Part shown: positions 12,916 to 20,864 of the stretch, piece after piece
How positions within the stretch are numbered: position 1 is the first letter of the stretch
Layout of the letters: each line of letters starts with the position of its first letter
Assembly: GCF_020554865.1 (NCBI RefSeq)
Contig: NZ_JAJCIC010000016.1
Span: 1-64,000, forward strand
DNA length: 64,000 nucleotides
Source: Lacrimispora sp. 210928-DFI.3.58
GTDB taxonomy: Bacteria > Bacillota > Clostridia > Lachnospirales > Lachnospiraceae
Direction of reading: 5' to 3'
Position numbers and translations under genes: made by a program
The notes under the pieces: generated by a model
The model's input: the letters and a program-made list of their open reading frames with translations, nothing else
Databases searched by the model: none
Told to the model about the DNA's origin: nothing

Positions 12916-13788
12916 TTATGACTTGACTGCACCGGCTACCACTCCTCCGATGATATATTTCTGGAGGAAAATATATACCAGGATGATCGGTGCTACGATC
13001 ATGACAAGGGCTGCCATGATCTTACCCAAATCGTTGGAAAAGGTTCCATAAAAAGTACGGATCGCCAGAGGCAGCGTGTAAAGGGCCTTTTTTCCCAGTA
13101 CCAGGTTCGGCAGCAGGTAGTCATTCCAGAGGCCCAGCACATTGAGGATCGTCAGTGTGGACAGGATAGGCTTCATGAGCGGAAACACGATCCTGAAAAA
13201 AATCTGCAGCCTGGTGCAGCCGTCGATCTTGGCAGCCTCCTCAAGGGCCATGGGTACATTTGTCTTGATAAAGCTGTGACACATGAAAATGGCCATTCCC
13301 GTACCGAAGCCCAGGTTCATAAAGATCAGCGTGATCCTGGAATTGAGGATCCCGAAAATATTTCCGTAAATAGACACCAGCGGTATCATGATCACCTGGA
13401 AGGGCACCACCATATATGCCACCATCAGTGCAAAAAACACCTTGCAGGCCAGCCAGTCAGTGCGCACAAACAGGTAAGCGGTCATGGCAGAAAACAGCAG
13501 GATCAGAACTACGCTGATGCCGGTTACAACAATGGAATTAAAAAATGCTGTTCCGAAATCCATCTCATTGAAGGCCTTCGCGTAATTGACAAACTGGAGT
13601 CCCTTATCGTCAATGAGCTGAAGCGGATACTTGACAATATTTACCTTTCTCTTAAGAGAATTTATGATTACCATAACAAAGGGAATCATATAAAACAAAA
13701 ACATGAATACCACAAAGGCTGTCTTTGCTACATTTGTGACTGTCTTTTTGGTTCCCCCCACCTGAACCGCTTTTGCTTCACTTGCCAT
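12916..13788 (-). CDS. Carbohydrate ABC transporter permease (MalG type)
   Basis: A 290-residue CUT1-family inner-membrane permease with six predicted transmembrane segments. The EAA loop that contacts the ATPase is EEAAKIDGCTRLQIFFRIVFP (about residues 188-208). It starts on the last base of the upstream permease stop codon, so the two are co-translated. No ATPase gene is nearby; as in many Firmicutes a shared MsmK/MalK-like ATPase elsewhere would energise it. Confidence 0.9.
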   Translation of the reverse strand: MASEAKAVQVGGTKKTVTNVAKTAFVVFMFLFYMIPFVMVIINSLKRKVNIVKYPLQLIDDKGLQFVNYAKAFNEMDFGTAFFNSIVVTGISVVLILLFSAMTAYLFVRTDWLACKVFFALMVAYMVVPFQVIMIPLVSIYGNIFGILNSRITLIFMNLGFGTGMAIFMCHSFIKTNVPMALEEAAKIDGCTRLQIFFRIVFPLMKPILSTLTILNVLGLWNDYLLPNLVLGKKALYTLPLAIRTFYGTFSNDLGKIMAALVMIVAPIILVYIFLQKYIIGGVVAGAVKS

Positions 13789-14672
13789 TATGCCTCAACC
13801 TCCTTTGATTTTCCTACAGAGATCTGAATGAATGCGATGATACCCATTACCAGAAACAGCACCAGCGCCTCCGCCTGTCCGAGACCGTACTTGTGGTTTT
13901 CAAAGGCCTGGGTATAAATGTGCATTGCCGCCATTTTTGTGCTGTCATAGGGACCGCCGCCGGTCAGGGCCAGATTTAAGTCATACACCTTAAAGCATCT
14001 GGTCAGGGATAAAAACAGACAGGTGACAAAGGACGGGATCATCATCGGTATGGTAATATACCGCGTTACCTGACCGGAATTTCCTCCGTCGATCCGCGCT
14101 GCCTCCAAAAGATCCTGGGACACGCTCACAAAACCGGAAATGTAGATCAAAAGCATATATCCGGAATACTGCCATGTGGTTACGATCACCATTGCGGCAA
14201 AGGCGCCGCCCGGAGAAGACAGCCATGATTTAGCAAACAGCGGCAGATTTAAAAAATCATTCAGGTTCACGATCACCCTTGAAAAAATGAACTGCCAGAT
14301 ATATCCCAGGACAATTCCGCCGATCAGGTTTGGTGTGAAAAATCCCGCCCGCAGGAAATTCTGCCCCTTAATCCCGCTGGTCAGAAGATAGGCCAGAACA
14401 AAGGCAATGATATTAATGAAGGCTACCGACAGGAACACATACTTTACTGTAAGCCACAGAGAAGTCCAAAAGGCACCGTCACGGAAGATCTCCACATAAT
14501 TGGCAAGCCCTACAAAAGGCTTTGCATCGCTGAAGCCATCCCAGCTTGTAAAGGTCAGATAAACTCCATAGATCATGGGAATGATAACCACCAGGACAAA
14601 GGATAGGACCGCCGGGCCTGCAAATATTGCAAAAGCCCCGCATTTATCAATGAAACTCTCTTTACTCTTCAT
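13788..14672 (-). CDS. Carbohydrate ABC transporter permease (MalF type)
   Basis: A 294-residue CUT1-family permease with about six transmembrane helices and the EAA motif LEAARIDGGNSGQVTRYITIP (about residues 192-212). It pairs with the MalG-type permease downstream (one-base overlap) and with the lipoprotein binding protein upstream. The operon partner GtfA suggests sucrose or another alpha-glucoside as substrate. Confidence 0.9.
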   Translation of the reverse strand: MKSKESFIDKCGAFAIFAGPAVLSFVLVVIIPMIYGVYLTFTSWDGFSDAKPFVGLANYVEIFRDGAFWTSLWLTVKYVFLSVAFINIIAFVLAYLLTSGIKGQNFLRAGFFTPNLIGGIVLGYIWQFIFSRVIVNLNDFLNLPLFAKSWLSSPGGAFAAMVIVTTWQYSGYMLLIYISGFVSVSQDLLEAARIDGGNSGQVTRYITIPMMIPSFVTCLFLSLTRCFKVYDLNLALTGGGPYDSTKMAAMHIYTQAFENHKYGLGQAEALVLFLVMGIIAFIQISVGKSKEVEA

Positions 14673-14693
14673 AAAAACCCCCGTCTTTATCAG

Positions 14694-14739
14694 GACAGGC
14701 GCCGTTTTAGAAGACCACTCTTCCCAAACGGCGCCTGTC
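14694..14739 (-). promoter_or_regulatory. Intercistronic hairpin between binding protein and permease genes
   Basis: A perfect 14-base stem (GACAGGCGCCGTTT with AAACGGCGCCTGTC) and an 18-base loop, with no U tract on either side. Its place after the binding-protein gene suggests mRNA 3-prime protection giving more binding protein than permease. Confidence 0.6.
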
Positions 14740-14754
14740 TCCAGCTACATCCAA

Positions 14755-16107
14755 TTAATGTGTCTTCCAGAATTCATCAATCTGCTGTGCCATCTCGCTT
14801 CTGTCCAGCTCTCCTGCCAGATACTTCTGCATGCTTGCTGCCAGCACGCTTCTGTGGTCGGAAGGAATCGGAACGTAATCATTCACAAGGCCCTGATCCA
14901 CATAGGACTTAACGCCCACGTTAAAATCATTTGTCATCTCAAGAGCGATATTCTTGAATGCAGGAACGATTGCGCACTTATTCACCAGGACATCCTGTCC
15001 GGCCTCATCATATACTAACCAGTTTAAAAATGCCTTTGCTGCCTCCTGCTGCTCCGGAGTTGCCTTTACATTGTCAATTGCGAAAAACTTGGTTGCATTG
15101 GCATTCAGTCTGCCTACGGACGGATAATCCCCGTTAACCGGATAGTGCATGATACCGTAGCTCATGGAGCCATCTACATACTCCTCTGTGTCAGGCCATG
15201 CAAAGCTTCCGTTCAGCCAGAAGGCTGCCTCGCCCTCTGCCAGATAGCTTGCATTCAGATCATAGTCTGCTGCCAGGGGATCGTTCTTATTGATATTGTA
15301 CTGTATCAGAGTGTCCAGTGTATCATAGCAGCTGTTAAATACAGCATTGTCTGCAAAGGAAGTCTTGCCCTCCTTTACATCCTCAAACAGCTTAAATGCA
15401 TCCTCCATCTTTCCTGTCTGCATCTTGTAGGTATACTGAATGAAATGCTGTCCGATGGACCAGTCCTCTGCATTCAGGATCACAGGACTCTCCATACCGC
15501 CTGCTACCAGCTCATCAAGAAGCACCTTGAACTGATCCAGTGTCTGATATTCAGAAGGAACAAATTCCTTGCCGGTAATATCCTCAATCGCAGTCTTGTT
15601 GTACAGAAGTCCAAAGGCCTCTACGCAGAAGGGGAAGCCATAAACCTTGCCGTCAACCTTCACGCCCAGGATATCTCCTCCGTCTGCAACCCACTTCTCG
15701 CCGCTTAAATCAAGAAGCTTTTCTGCTGCGATATCCGTTACATTCGGATAGTCGCACATCATCAGGGTAGCGGGATCGCCTGCAGCATACTTCTGTGCAA
15801 TGATCTCACCTGGCTTGTCTGTGGTATAAATCTCGATCTCAACGCCTGTAAGCTCCTGATACTTTGCAGCAGCCTCCTCCAGAGCATCCTCCAGCTCCGG
15901 CTTGCTGTTCATCATAGTCAGCTTGACGCCCTCTCCTGATGGAGCGGCCTCCTCTGTCTCAGCCTTTTTCTCATCCTTCTTTTCCTCTGTCTCCGCCTGA
16001 GCTGCTGTTGTAGCAGCTGCCTGCTCCTTCTGCCCTGAGGAACAGCCTGCCATTCCAACTGCCATGGCAGCCACCATAGTAAGCGCAGCTAATCTTTTTA
16101 ATCTCAT
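14755..16107 (-). CDS. Extracellular sugar-binding lipoprotein of ABC transporter
   Basis: A 450-residue family-1 extracellular solute-binding protein. The N-terminus is a lipoprotein signal (MRLKRLAALTMVAAMAVGMAGC) with lipobox VGMAGC at the cleavage site, then a low-complexity Ala/Glu/Lys/Thr linker. I chose the ATG nine bases after AGGAGG; the upstream in-frame ATGs abut or precede that site. It captures sugar at the cell surface for the two downstream permeases. It is the first gene of a minus-strand operon running through LacI, gtfA, the serine hydrolase and GDPD. Confidence 0.9.
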   Translation of the reverse strand: MRLKRLAALTMVAAMAVGMAGCSSGQKEQAAATTAAQAETEEKKDEKKAETEEAAPSGEGVKLTMMNSKPELEDALEEAAAKYQELTGVEIEIYTTDKPGEIIAQKYAAGDPATLMMCDYPNVTDIAAEKLLDLSGEKWVADGGDILGVKVDGKVYGFPFCVEAFGLLYNKTAIEDITGKEFVPSEYQTLDQFKVLLDELVAGGMESPVILNAEDWSIGQHFIQYTYKMQTGKMEDAFKLFEDVKEGKTSFADNAVFNSCYDTLDTLIQYNINKNDPLAADYDLNASYLAEGEAAFWLNGSFAWPDTEEYVDGSMSYGIMHYPVNGDYPSVGRLNANATKFFAIDNVKATPEQQEAAKAFLNWLVYDEAGQDVLVNKCAIVPAFKNIALEMTNDFNVGVKSYVDQGLVNDYVPIPSDHRSVLAASMQKYLAGELDRSEMAQQIDEFWKTH

Positions 16108-16223
16108 AAATCTCATCCTCCTAATCAATTATCCCGCCTCCACCGACTCCTTTCCCTTCTCCTCTGCCTTTCCGGACAGGCAGACTTCTCTGGTCAGCCG
16201 GTTTCACTTTGTTTTGTGTATAT

Positions 16224-16252
16224 ACTATATGATATTTTTTCATGTATGTCAA
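16224..16252 (-). promoter_or_regulatory. Promoter of the sugar ABC/gtfA operon
   Basis: On the minus strand TTGACA (16252-16247) and TATAGT (16229-16224) are 17 bases apart, about 115 bases before the binding-protein start. Confidence 0.75.
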
Positions 16253-16261
16253 CCGTTTTCA
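16247..16261. promoter_or_regulatory. Candidate LacI operator overlapping the -35 box
   Basis: TGTCAACCGTTTTCA, a 15-base imperfect dyad (TG..AAC.GTT..CA) typical of LacI/GalR sites. It covers the -35 hexamer, so binding would block initiation. Confidence 0.5.
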
Positions 16262-16411
16262 TAAATTTTTTATTAGTAATTTTGCTTTAATCTTTTTATT
16301 TATTTCCTAATTTTATCTCTCAAAACACAGTATTTATCATGAATATTTACCTATTTTTGTAAATTATTCCCGGTATTATTCCCCTTTGTTTTCCAACTTA
16401 TTTTTCTTTAA

Positions 16412-16426
16412 TGTCAACCGTTACCA
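16412..16426. promoter_or_regulatory. Second candidate LacI operator, upstream
   Basis: TGTCAACCGTTACCA shares its first 11 bases and dyad pattern with the site at 16247-16261, 165 bases away, a spacing compatible with DNA looping. Confidence 0.4.
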
Positions 16427-16492
16427 CATTCCTTAAACAGAAGCAAACCGGAATACTGCAATCTCTGGATACCCTGGAAGTATTTTAATGCA

Positions 16493-16520
16493 GTAAAATT
16501 CCTTCCCACGCCCATACTAT
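16493..16520 (+). promoter_or_regulatory. Candidate sigma-E-type sporulation promoter of cotJABC
   Basis: GTAAAATT (16493-16500) matches seven of eight positions of the sigma-E -35 consensus as I recall it, and CATACTAT (16513-16520) resembles the sigma-E/K -10; the spacer is 12 bases, slightly short. B. subtilis cotJ is sigma-E dependent. Confidence 0.45.
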
Positions 16521-16598
16521 TCACGAAGCCCAATCGCAGGCTTTCCTATAGATTTCCTTTTCGTTTCAATCAATTCAACCCAGAAAGGAGTGTTACCT

Positions 16599-16811
16599 AT
16601 GAACCTATGCAGCTGTAATCCTGCCACATCAGGCACCGGGTGCGGCTGTGAGCTTCCGGCTCCAGGACCCGGACTCCAGCTTGCCATTGCCACTGTTCCC
16701 ATGCAGCCCTGGGAGACACCCTATGACAGTGCAAAAGGATTAAAGCAGGGCACCATTTTTCCTTGTCTCGACCTTCCATTCTTTGTAACAGGAGGTGACG
16801 CAAATGGCTGA
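16599..16811 (+). CDS. cotJA: Spore coat-associated protein CotJA
   Basis: A 70-residue protein with the CotJA features: a Cys-rich N-terminus, then VPMQPWETPYDSAKGLKQGTIFPCLDLPF, where the PWE.Y....AL..GTIFP.LD.PF pattern is diagnostic. It is needed for assembly of CotJC into the inner spore coat in Bacillus. The start is the ATG eight bases after AAAGGAG. It overlaps cotJB by eight bases. Confidence 0.88.
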   Translation: MNLCSCNPATSGTGCGCELPAPGPGLQLAIATVPMQPWETPYDSAKGLKQGTIFPCLDLPFFVTGGDANG

Positions 16812-17106
16812 CCGGTGTTCTCTTTTAAAGCAGATCAATGAGATCAGCTTCACTGTCAACGACCTGACTCTGTATCTTGACACCCATCCCCTGGACACAG
16901 ATGCCTTAGATGCCTTCAGCCAGGCCATGTCCCAGAGAAAGCAGCTCTTAGATGCCTTCGCAAAGGAGTTTGAGCCCCTGACAGCAAACTGTGTGTGTCC
17001 TGATACCAACAACAAGACCGAGTCCAACACAAAATATCCCGGAAAGCGCCATTTTACCTGGTCAGACGGCCCTCTTCCCTGGGACAATGAAGGAGGTGCC
17101 ATCTAA
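16804..17106 (+). CDS. cotJB: Spore coat peptide assembly protein CotJB
   Basis: A 100-residue CotJB homologue. The N-terminal part (LLKQINEISFTVNDLTLYLDTHPLDTDAL) matches the family pattern of a helix followed by YLDTHP. ATG 16804 follows GGAGG by eight bases. Its stop codon overlaps the cotJC start in TAATG. The C-terminal PCPWEG-like ending is here LPWDNEGGAI. Role: spore coat composition, with CotJA and CotJC. Confidence 0.85.
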   Translation: MADRCSLLKQINEISFTVNDLTLYLDTHPLDTDALDAFSQAMSQRKQLLDAFAKEFEPLTANCVCPDTNNKTESNTKYPGKRHFTWSDGPLPWDNEGGAI

Positions 17107-17717
17107 TGTGGACTTATGAAAAACGGCTTCAGTTTCCAGTAAATATTAAAAAGACCTGCCCGAAAACCGCATCCCTGATCATCAGCCAGTTCGGCGGGCC
17201 TGATGGGGAATTAGCTGCCTCCATGCGTTATCTTTCCCAGAGATACTCCATGCCATGCAAGGAGGTAGGCGGCCTGCTGACAGATATCGGCACAGAGGAG
17301 CTTGCCCACCTGGAAATGATCTGTTCCATTATCTACCAGCTCACCAAAAACCTGACTCCGGAGCAGGCCAAGACTGCCGGCTTTGACGCCTACTATATCG
17401 ACCACACCACCGCCCTGTGGCCCACAGCCGCTGCAGGCGTTCCCTTTAATGCCTGCGAGTTCCAGTCAAAGGGCGATGCCATCACCGATCTCCACGAGGA
17501 CCTCGCTGCAGAGCAAAAGGCCAGAACCACCTATGAAAACCTGATCCGCATCATCGATGACCCGGATGTAAGGGAGCCCCTTAAGTTCCTCCGGGCCCGT
17601 GAGGTGGTCCATTTCCAGCGCTTTGGAGAGGCGTTGGAGAAGATCAAATCAACTTTGGACGAGAAGAACTTCTACTTTTTTAATGCAGAATTTGACAAGC
17701 AGTTCGTAAAGGCCTGA
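17106..17717 (+). CDS. cotJC: CotJC, manganese-catalase-family spore coat protein
   Basis: A 203-residue protein of the manganese catalase (ferritin-like) family. Di-metal ligands are expected in GGPDGELAASMRYL (Glu near residue 38), IGTEELAHLEM (E-x-x-H, about 64-69), and the later pair around AEQKARTTYENL (Glu) and REVVHFQRFGE (E-x-x-H). It would break down peroxide in the mother cell or spore coat. It ends the cotJ operon before a strong terminator. Presence of the full cotJABC set indicates an endospore former. Confidence 0.9.
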   Translation: MWTYEKRLQFPVNIKKTCPKTASLIISQFGGPDGELAASMRYLSQRYSMPCKEVGGLLTDIGTEELAHLEMICSIIYQLTKNLTPEQAKTAGFDAYYIDHTTALWPTAAAGVPFNACEFQSKGDAITDLHEDLAAEQKARTTYENLIRIIDDPDVREPLKFLRAREVVHFQRFGEALEKIKSTLDEKNFYFFNAEFDKQFVKA

Positions 17718-17721
17718 ACCC

Positions 17722-17760
17722 AAAGAAGCCTCTGGCCAAATCCGGCCAGAGGCTTCTTTT
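17722..17760. terminator. Bidirectional terminator after cotJC
   Basis: Perfect 16-base stem (AAAGAAGCCTCTGGCC with GGCCAGAGGCTTCTTT), six-base loop, T run on the plus strand and matching A run for the convergent minus-strand lipoprotein gene. Confidence 0.9.
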
Positions 17761-17805
17761 CCTGATTTCTCATAATGCTATTCTCTTACAGCGCCAGCTC
17801 CCGCA

Positions 17806-18846
17806 CTATTCCACAAACACCGTATTGTACCTCTCGATACACTGTGACAGCACTACCTGGATATGGATAATACCTCCCAGATACTCACTGCCCGGATCCT
17901 CGATGGGCCGTCCGCTCTCCACCTGCTTTATCATCCACTCCACAGACTGTGACAGGCTGTTAAGCAGTCCGTCAAAGGGCGCGGAATTGCTGAGTGATTC
18001 CTTCATGATCTGATTGCTGTCGCTTACAGCCTCATCATAGGCAGCCACAGTGGCAATCAGCTCCTCATACAGAGGCCTGATGTTGGTGAGATCCAGTTCT
18101 GTGATATTGGCGTCATCCACTCCCTGGGCATAGCACTCTGCCAGGATCTGGTTCACAATGGTGATGGCATGGCTGCTGTTGTAGATGATCAGGTTTCCCT
18201 CATCCAGCATCTTCTGCTCATGGGCTGCCATCCGCTCATTGCCAATAACACTGATCTCGTCCATAAATGCATAAGCCAGCTGTTCAAAGGCCTCCACATT
18301 CCCCTGTATCTCTGCGTGGTATTCCTTTGCCTTGGCATACTGATTGTCCGCAAAGTCGCTGCTCTTATTGATCTTGTTAAACCCATCCATCATCGCTCTC
18401 ATGGGCTCTGCCACCTGCTTTGCCAGGTCATCCAGTTTCTCATAGGCAGGCTCCATATCAGCCACTGCCAGAGCATCATCTATGATGTCCGTATTCAAAT
18501 AGCGGATGTCGAACTTATAATCATAGCCGCTGTCCGGGACAAAGGCAAACTCATCTGCGTACTCCACCACCAGGTAATAGCTGTCCACATTGTCCAGGAC
18601 CTCTACCATGTAGTTGTTCATCTCCACATAGATGTTGTACTTGATAATGTCCATTGTCTCAGGATCGATCTCTGCCTCCGCTGAGGTCTCCTCCTCTTCG
18701 GGAGCCTCTGTCTCAGCAGCTGTGCCGGCTGTGGTCTCAGAAGCCGCGTCCTTCTTTCCGGCATCCTGTCCGGAGCATCCTCCCAGCATCACAGCAGATG
18801 CCAGCACACAGGCTGCTGCTAATCCGGTTATCATGTGTCGTCTCAT
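17806..18846 (-). CDS. DUF3829-type lipoprotein
   Basis: A 346-residue predicted surface lipoprotein: MRRHMITGLAAACVLASAVMLGGC is a signal with lipobox MLGGC, followed by an acidic Thr/Glu/Ala-rich linker and a mostly helical domain. The domain resembles DUF3829 proteins by its repeated YxxLxxL-type helices. I use the ATG eight bases after AAGGAG instead of an upstream in-frame start. It lies downstream of tctA on the same strand with a 64-base gap, and may be separately transcribed. Function unknown. Confidence 0.65.
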   Translation of the reverse strand: MRRHMITGLAAACVLASAVMLGGCSGQDAGKKDAASETTAGTAAETEAPEEEETSAEAEIDPETMDIIKYNIYVEMNNYMVEVLDNVDSYYLVVEYADEFAFVPDSGYDYKFDIRYLNTDIIDDALAVADMEPAYEKLDDLAKQVAEPMRAMMDGFNKINKSSDFADNQYAKAKEYHAEIQGNVEAFEQLAYAFMDEISVIGNERMAAHEQKMLDEGNLIIYNSSHAITIVNQILAECYAQGVDDANITELDLTNIRPLYEELIATVAAYDEAVSDSNQIMKESLSNSAPFDGLLNSLSQSVEWMIKQVESGRPIEDPGSEYLGGIIHIQVVLSQCIERYNTVFVE

Positions 18847-18910
18847 TGCTTTATCTCCTTGCGTTAATATGTTATAGCTTAAACATACCACAAAAACCGG
18901 AAAATTTCTA

Positions 18911-20407
18911 CTATGCCTTTGCCTTTACTGGCTTCGCAATATATCTTTTATACAGCGGAACACCCACAAAGAGTACCGATATGATCAGCAATACCAGACA
19001 GATCGGCCTTGTAACAAAGATGGACCAGGAGTTTCCTGACAACACCATGCTCTGCAGGTAATATTTCTCCATCATAGAGCCCAGCACCATGGCCAATATG
19101 AGAGGTGACTGGGGCAGCTTATACTTATTCATGAAATAGCCCACAAAACTGAACACTACCATGACCCAGATATTAAATGTACTATTACTTACAGCAAATG
19201 CACCTGTCACACAGAGGATCAGAACCAGTCCGCTTAAGATTTCCCGCTTCAGCAACAGGATCTTTCCCGCCAGGAAATTACAGAAGGCAAGCCCCAGAGG
19301 AAGCATAAAGATATTTGCCACCAGGAAGCCAACTACGATGAGGTAAGCAACCTCCGGGAAATCCCGGTAAAGGGCAGGACCCGGACGAAGTCCCTGGATC
19401 ATAAGCGCTCCCAAAAACAGGGCCGATGTCGCATTGCCAGGAACACCCAGAGCCAGAAGGGGAACCATGGAACTTGCTACCACCGCATTGTTGGCTGTCT
19501 CAGGAGCGGCAACTCCCTCCGGCACACCGGTTCCAAACTCCTTATCAGGATTGCTTCTTCTGGCCTGGTCATAAGCCAGATAGATCGCCATGATCATGCC
19601 TGCTCCAGGGATAACGCCGATCAGCGTTCCTATGATGCCGGACTGCATCCATGTAGGCAGAAGACGCTTGCACATATCCTTATCAAGCATTCTTACCTTC
19701 ACACGCTGGATCTTCTCTGTAATGTTCTTCACACCTCCAGTGGTCTCAACCAGCTCTAAAATAGAAGCCACACCGAAAAGTCCGATCAGCATGGGCACCA
19801 GGGGAATTCCCTCCAGAAGATAGAGGTTCCCAAAGGTCATTCTGGGAAAGCCCGCCTGAGGGCTTAAGCCGATACAGGAGATCAGAAGTCCCAATGCCAT
19901 TACCATAATATTCTTTAACATGGCATTTCCCGCCATTCCTACAACCGTGCTCATGCCCATGATTGCTAGCATCAGATACTCCGGCGGCCCGAATTTCAGG
20001 GCCTGGGCTGCCAGAAAAGGAGAAAAGAACAAAAGCACCAAAGAGCTTAAAATACCTCCAAATACCGAGCTGGTGGTTGAGACACTGAGGGCCAGCCCCG
20101 CCTGCCCCTTTTTCGTCATAGGCTGTCCGTCAAAGGCCGTTACCACAGAGGAAGCCGTCCCAGGGATCTTTAGGAGGATCGAAGGGATGGAGCCTCCATA
20201 GCAGGCAGAAACATAGATACCTATCAAAAGGCACATAGCTGTCTGGGGATTCATTCCAAAGGTAACCGGAATCAGGACTGCCAGGGTAATGCTGTCATTT
20301 AAGCCCGGCAGCGCCCCCACAATCATTCCGATCACAACTCCTCCTAAAAGGACGAGAAGATTCATTGGCACGAATACCTGCTGAAAACCTAATAAAATAT
20401 TTTCCAT
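18911..20407 (-). CDS. tctA: Tripartite tricarboxylate transporter, large permease TctA
   Basis: A 498-residue membrane protein with about 11-12 hydrophobic segments and the TctA signatures: GALPGLNDSITLAVLIP near residue 32, ISACYGGSIPSILLKIPGTASSV near 65, and the second repeat LIGVIPGAGMIMAIYLAYDQ around 260. TctA is the large channel subunit of secondary TTT systems that take up citrate or other carboxylates using TctC as binding protein. Ribosome site AGGAGG is present. It ends the seven-gene operon that starts at leuC. Confidence 0.92.
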   Translation of the reverse strand: MENILLGFQQVFVPMNLLVLLGGVVIGMIVGALPGLNDSITLAVLIPVTFGMNPQTAMCLLIGIYVSACYGGSIPSILLKIPGTASSVVTAFDGQPMTKKGQAGLALSVSTTSSVFGGILSSLVLLFFSPFLAAQALKFGPPEYLMLAIMGMSTVVGMAGNAMLKNIMVMALGLLISCIGLSPQAGFPRMTFGNLYLLEGIPLVPMLIGLFGVASILELVETTGGVKNITEKIQRVKVRMLDKDMCKRLLPTWMQSGIIGTLIGVIPGAGMIMAIYLAYDQARRSNPDKEFGTGVPEGVAAPETANNAVVASSMVPLLALGVPGNATSALFLGALMIQGLRPGPALYRDFPEVAYLIVVGFLVANIFMLPLGLAFCNFLAGKILLLKREILSGLVLILCVTGAFAVSNSTFNIWVMVVFSFVGYFMNKYKLPQSPLILAMVLGSMMEKYYLQSMVLSGNSWSIFVTRPICLVLLIISVLFVGVPLYKRYIAKPVKAKA

Positions 20408-20422
20408 ATAAACCTCCTACTA

Positions 20423-20854
20423 TTATAGAAAGAAGGGCGCCGGTAACGGCACTCCTAAAAGCACCTGAAACACGCCAAAGCTTAATACCGTAACCAGTGC
20501 GCTAAACCCAATGATTGCAGGCCAGAACTTATAATTCAAGAAGCGGATGGTAAATACTCCCAAAACGAAAGTAGCTGCAATATAACCGATCCATTTTAGG
20601 GATACCGTGTACAGGGCCAGTATAACGACAGTAATGACCACCTTCCTTACGTCTACGCCCTCCAGATTCACGGTATTCTTCTTTTCCTTCAGCGTGAAAT
20701 ATAAAATCCCGGCAGCACTTACAAACATGATTCCTGCAATCAGCTTAAGGAACATCCCGTCATCACGCGGTATTCTTAAGGTATATATAAAAGTTACCAG
20801 TGCCAGCAGCATAAATGCCAGGGGCATGGCTGCTTCTGTTTTTTTATGGAACAT
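20423..20854 (-). CDS. tctB: Tripartite tricarboxylate transporter, small permease TctB
   Basis: A 143-residue TctB-family protein with four hydrophobic helices. ATG 20854 lies five bases after AGGAGGG; the longer open frame runs into tctC and is not needed. TctB is poorly conserved in sequence but its size, four-helix layout and position between tctC and tctA identify it. Confidence 0.85.
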   Translation of the reverse strand: MFHKKTEAAMPLAFMLLALVTFIYTLRIPRDDGMFLKLIAGIMFVSAAGILYFTLKEKKNTVNLEGVDVRKVVITVVILALYTVSLKWIGYIAATFVLGVFTIRFLNYKFWPAIIGFSALVTVLSFGVFQVLLGVPLPAPFFL

Positions 20855-20864
20855 AGAATCCCTC

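Larger units (their letters stand above)
16108..16598. other. Divergent intergenic region between sugar ABC operon and cotJ operon
   Basis: 491 AT-rich bases without a gene. It holds a minus-strand sigma-A promoter and two LacI-type dyads on the left, and a sporulation-type promoter on the right. The middle (about 16262-16411) is very T-rich with no recognisable feature. Confidence 0.7.

Noticed and set aside
13276..13827. 183-codon antisense frame over the ABC permease gene
   Set aside because: Shadow of the permease gene; His/Gln-rich pattern typical of reversed membrane-protein codons.
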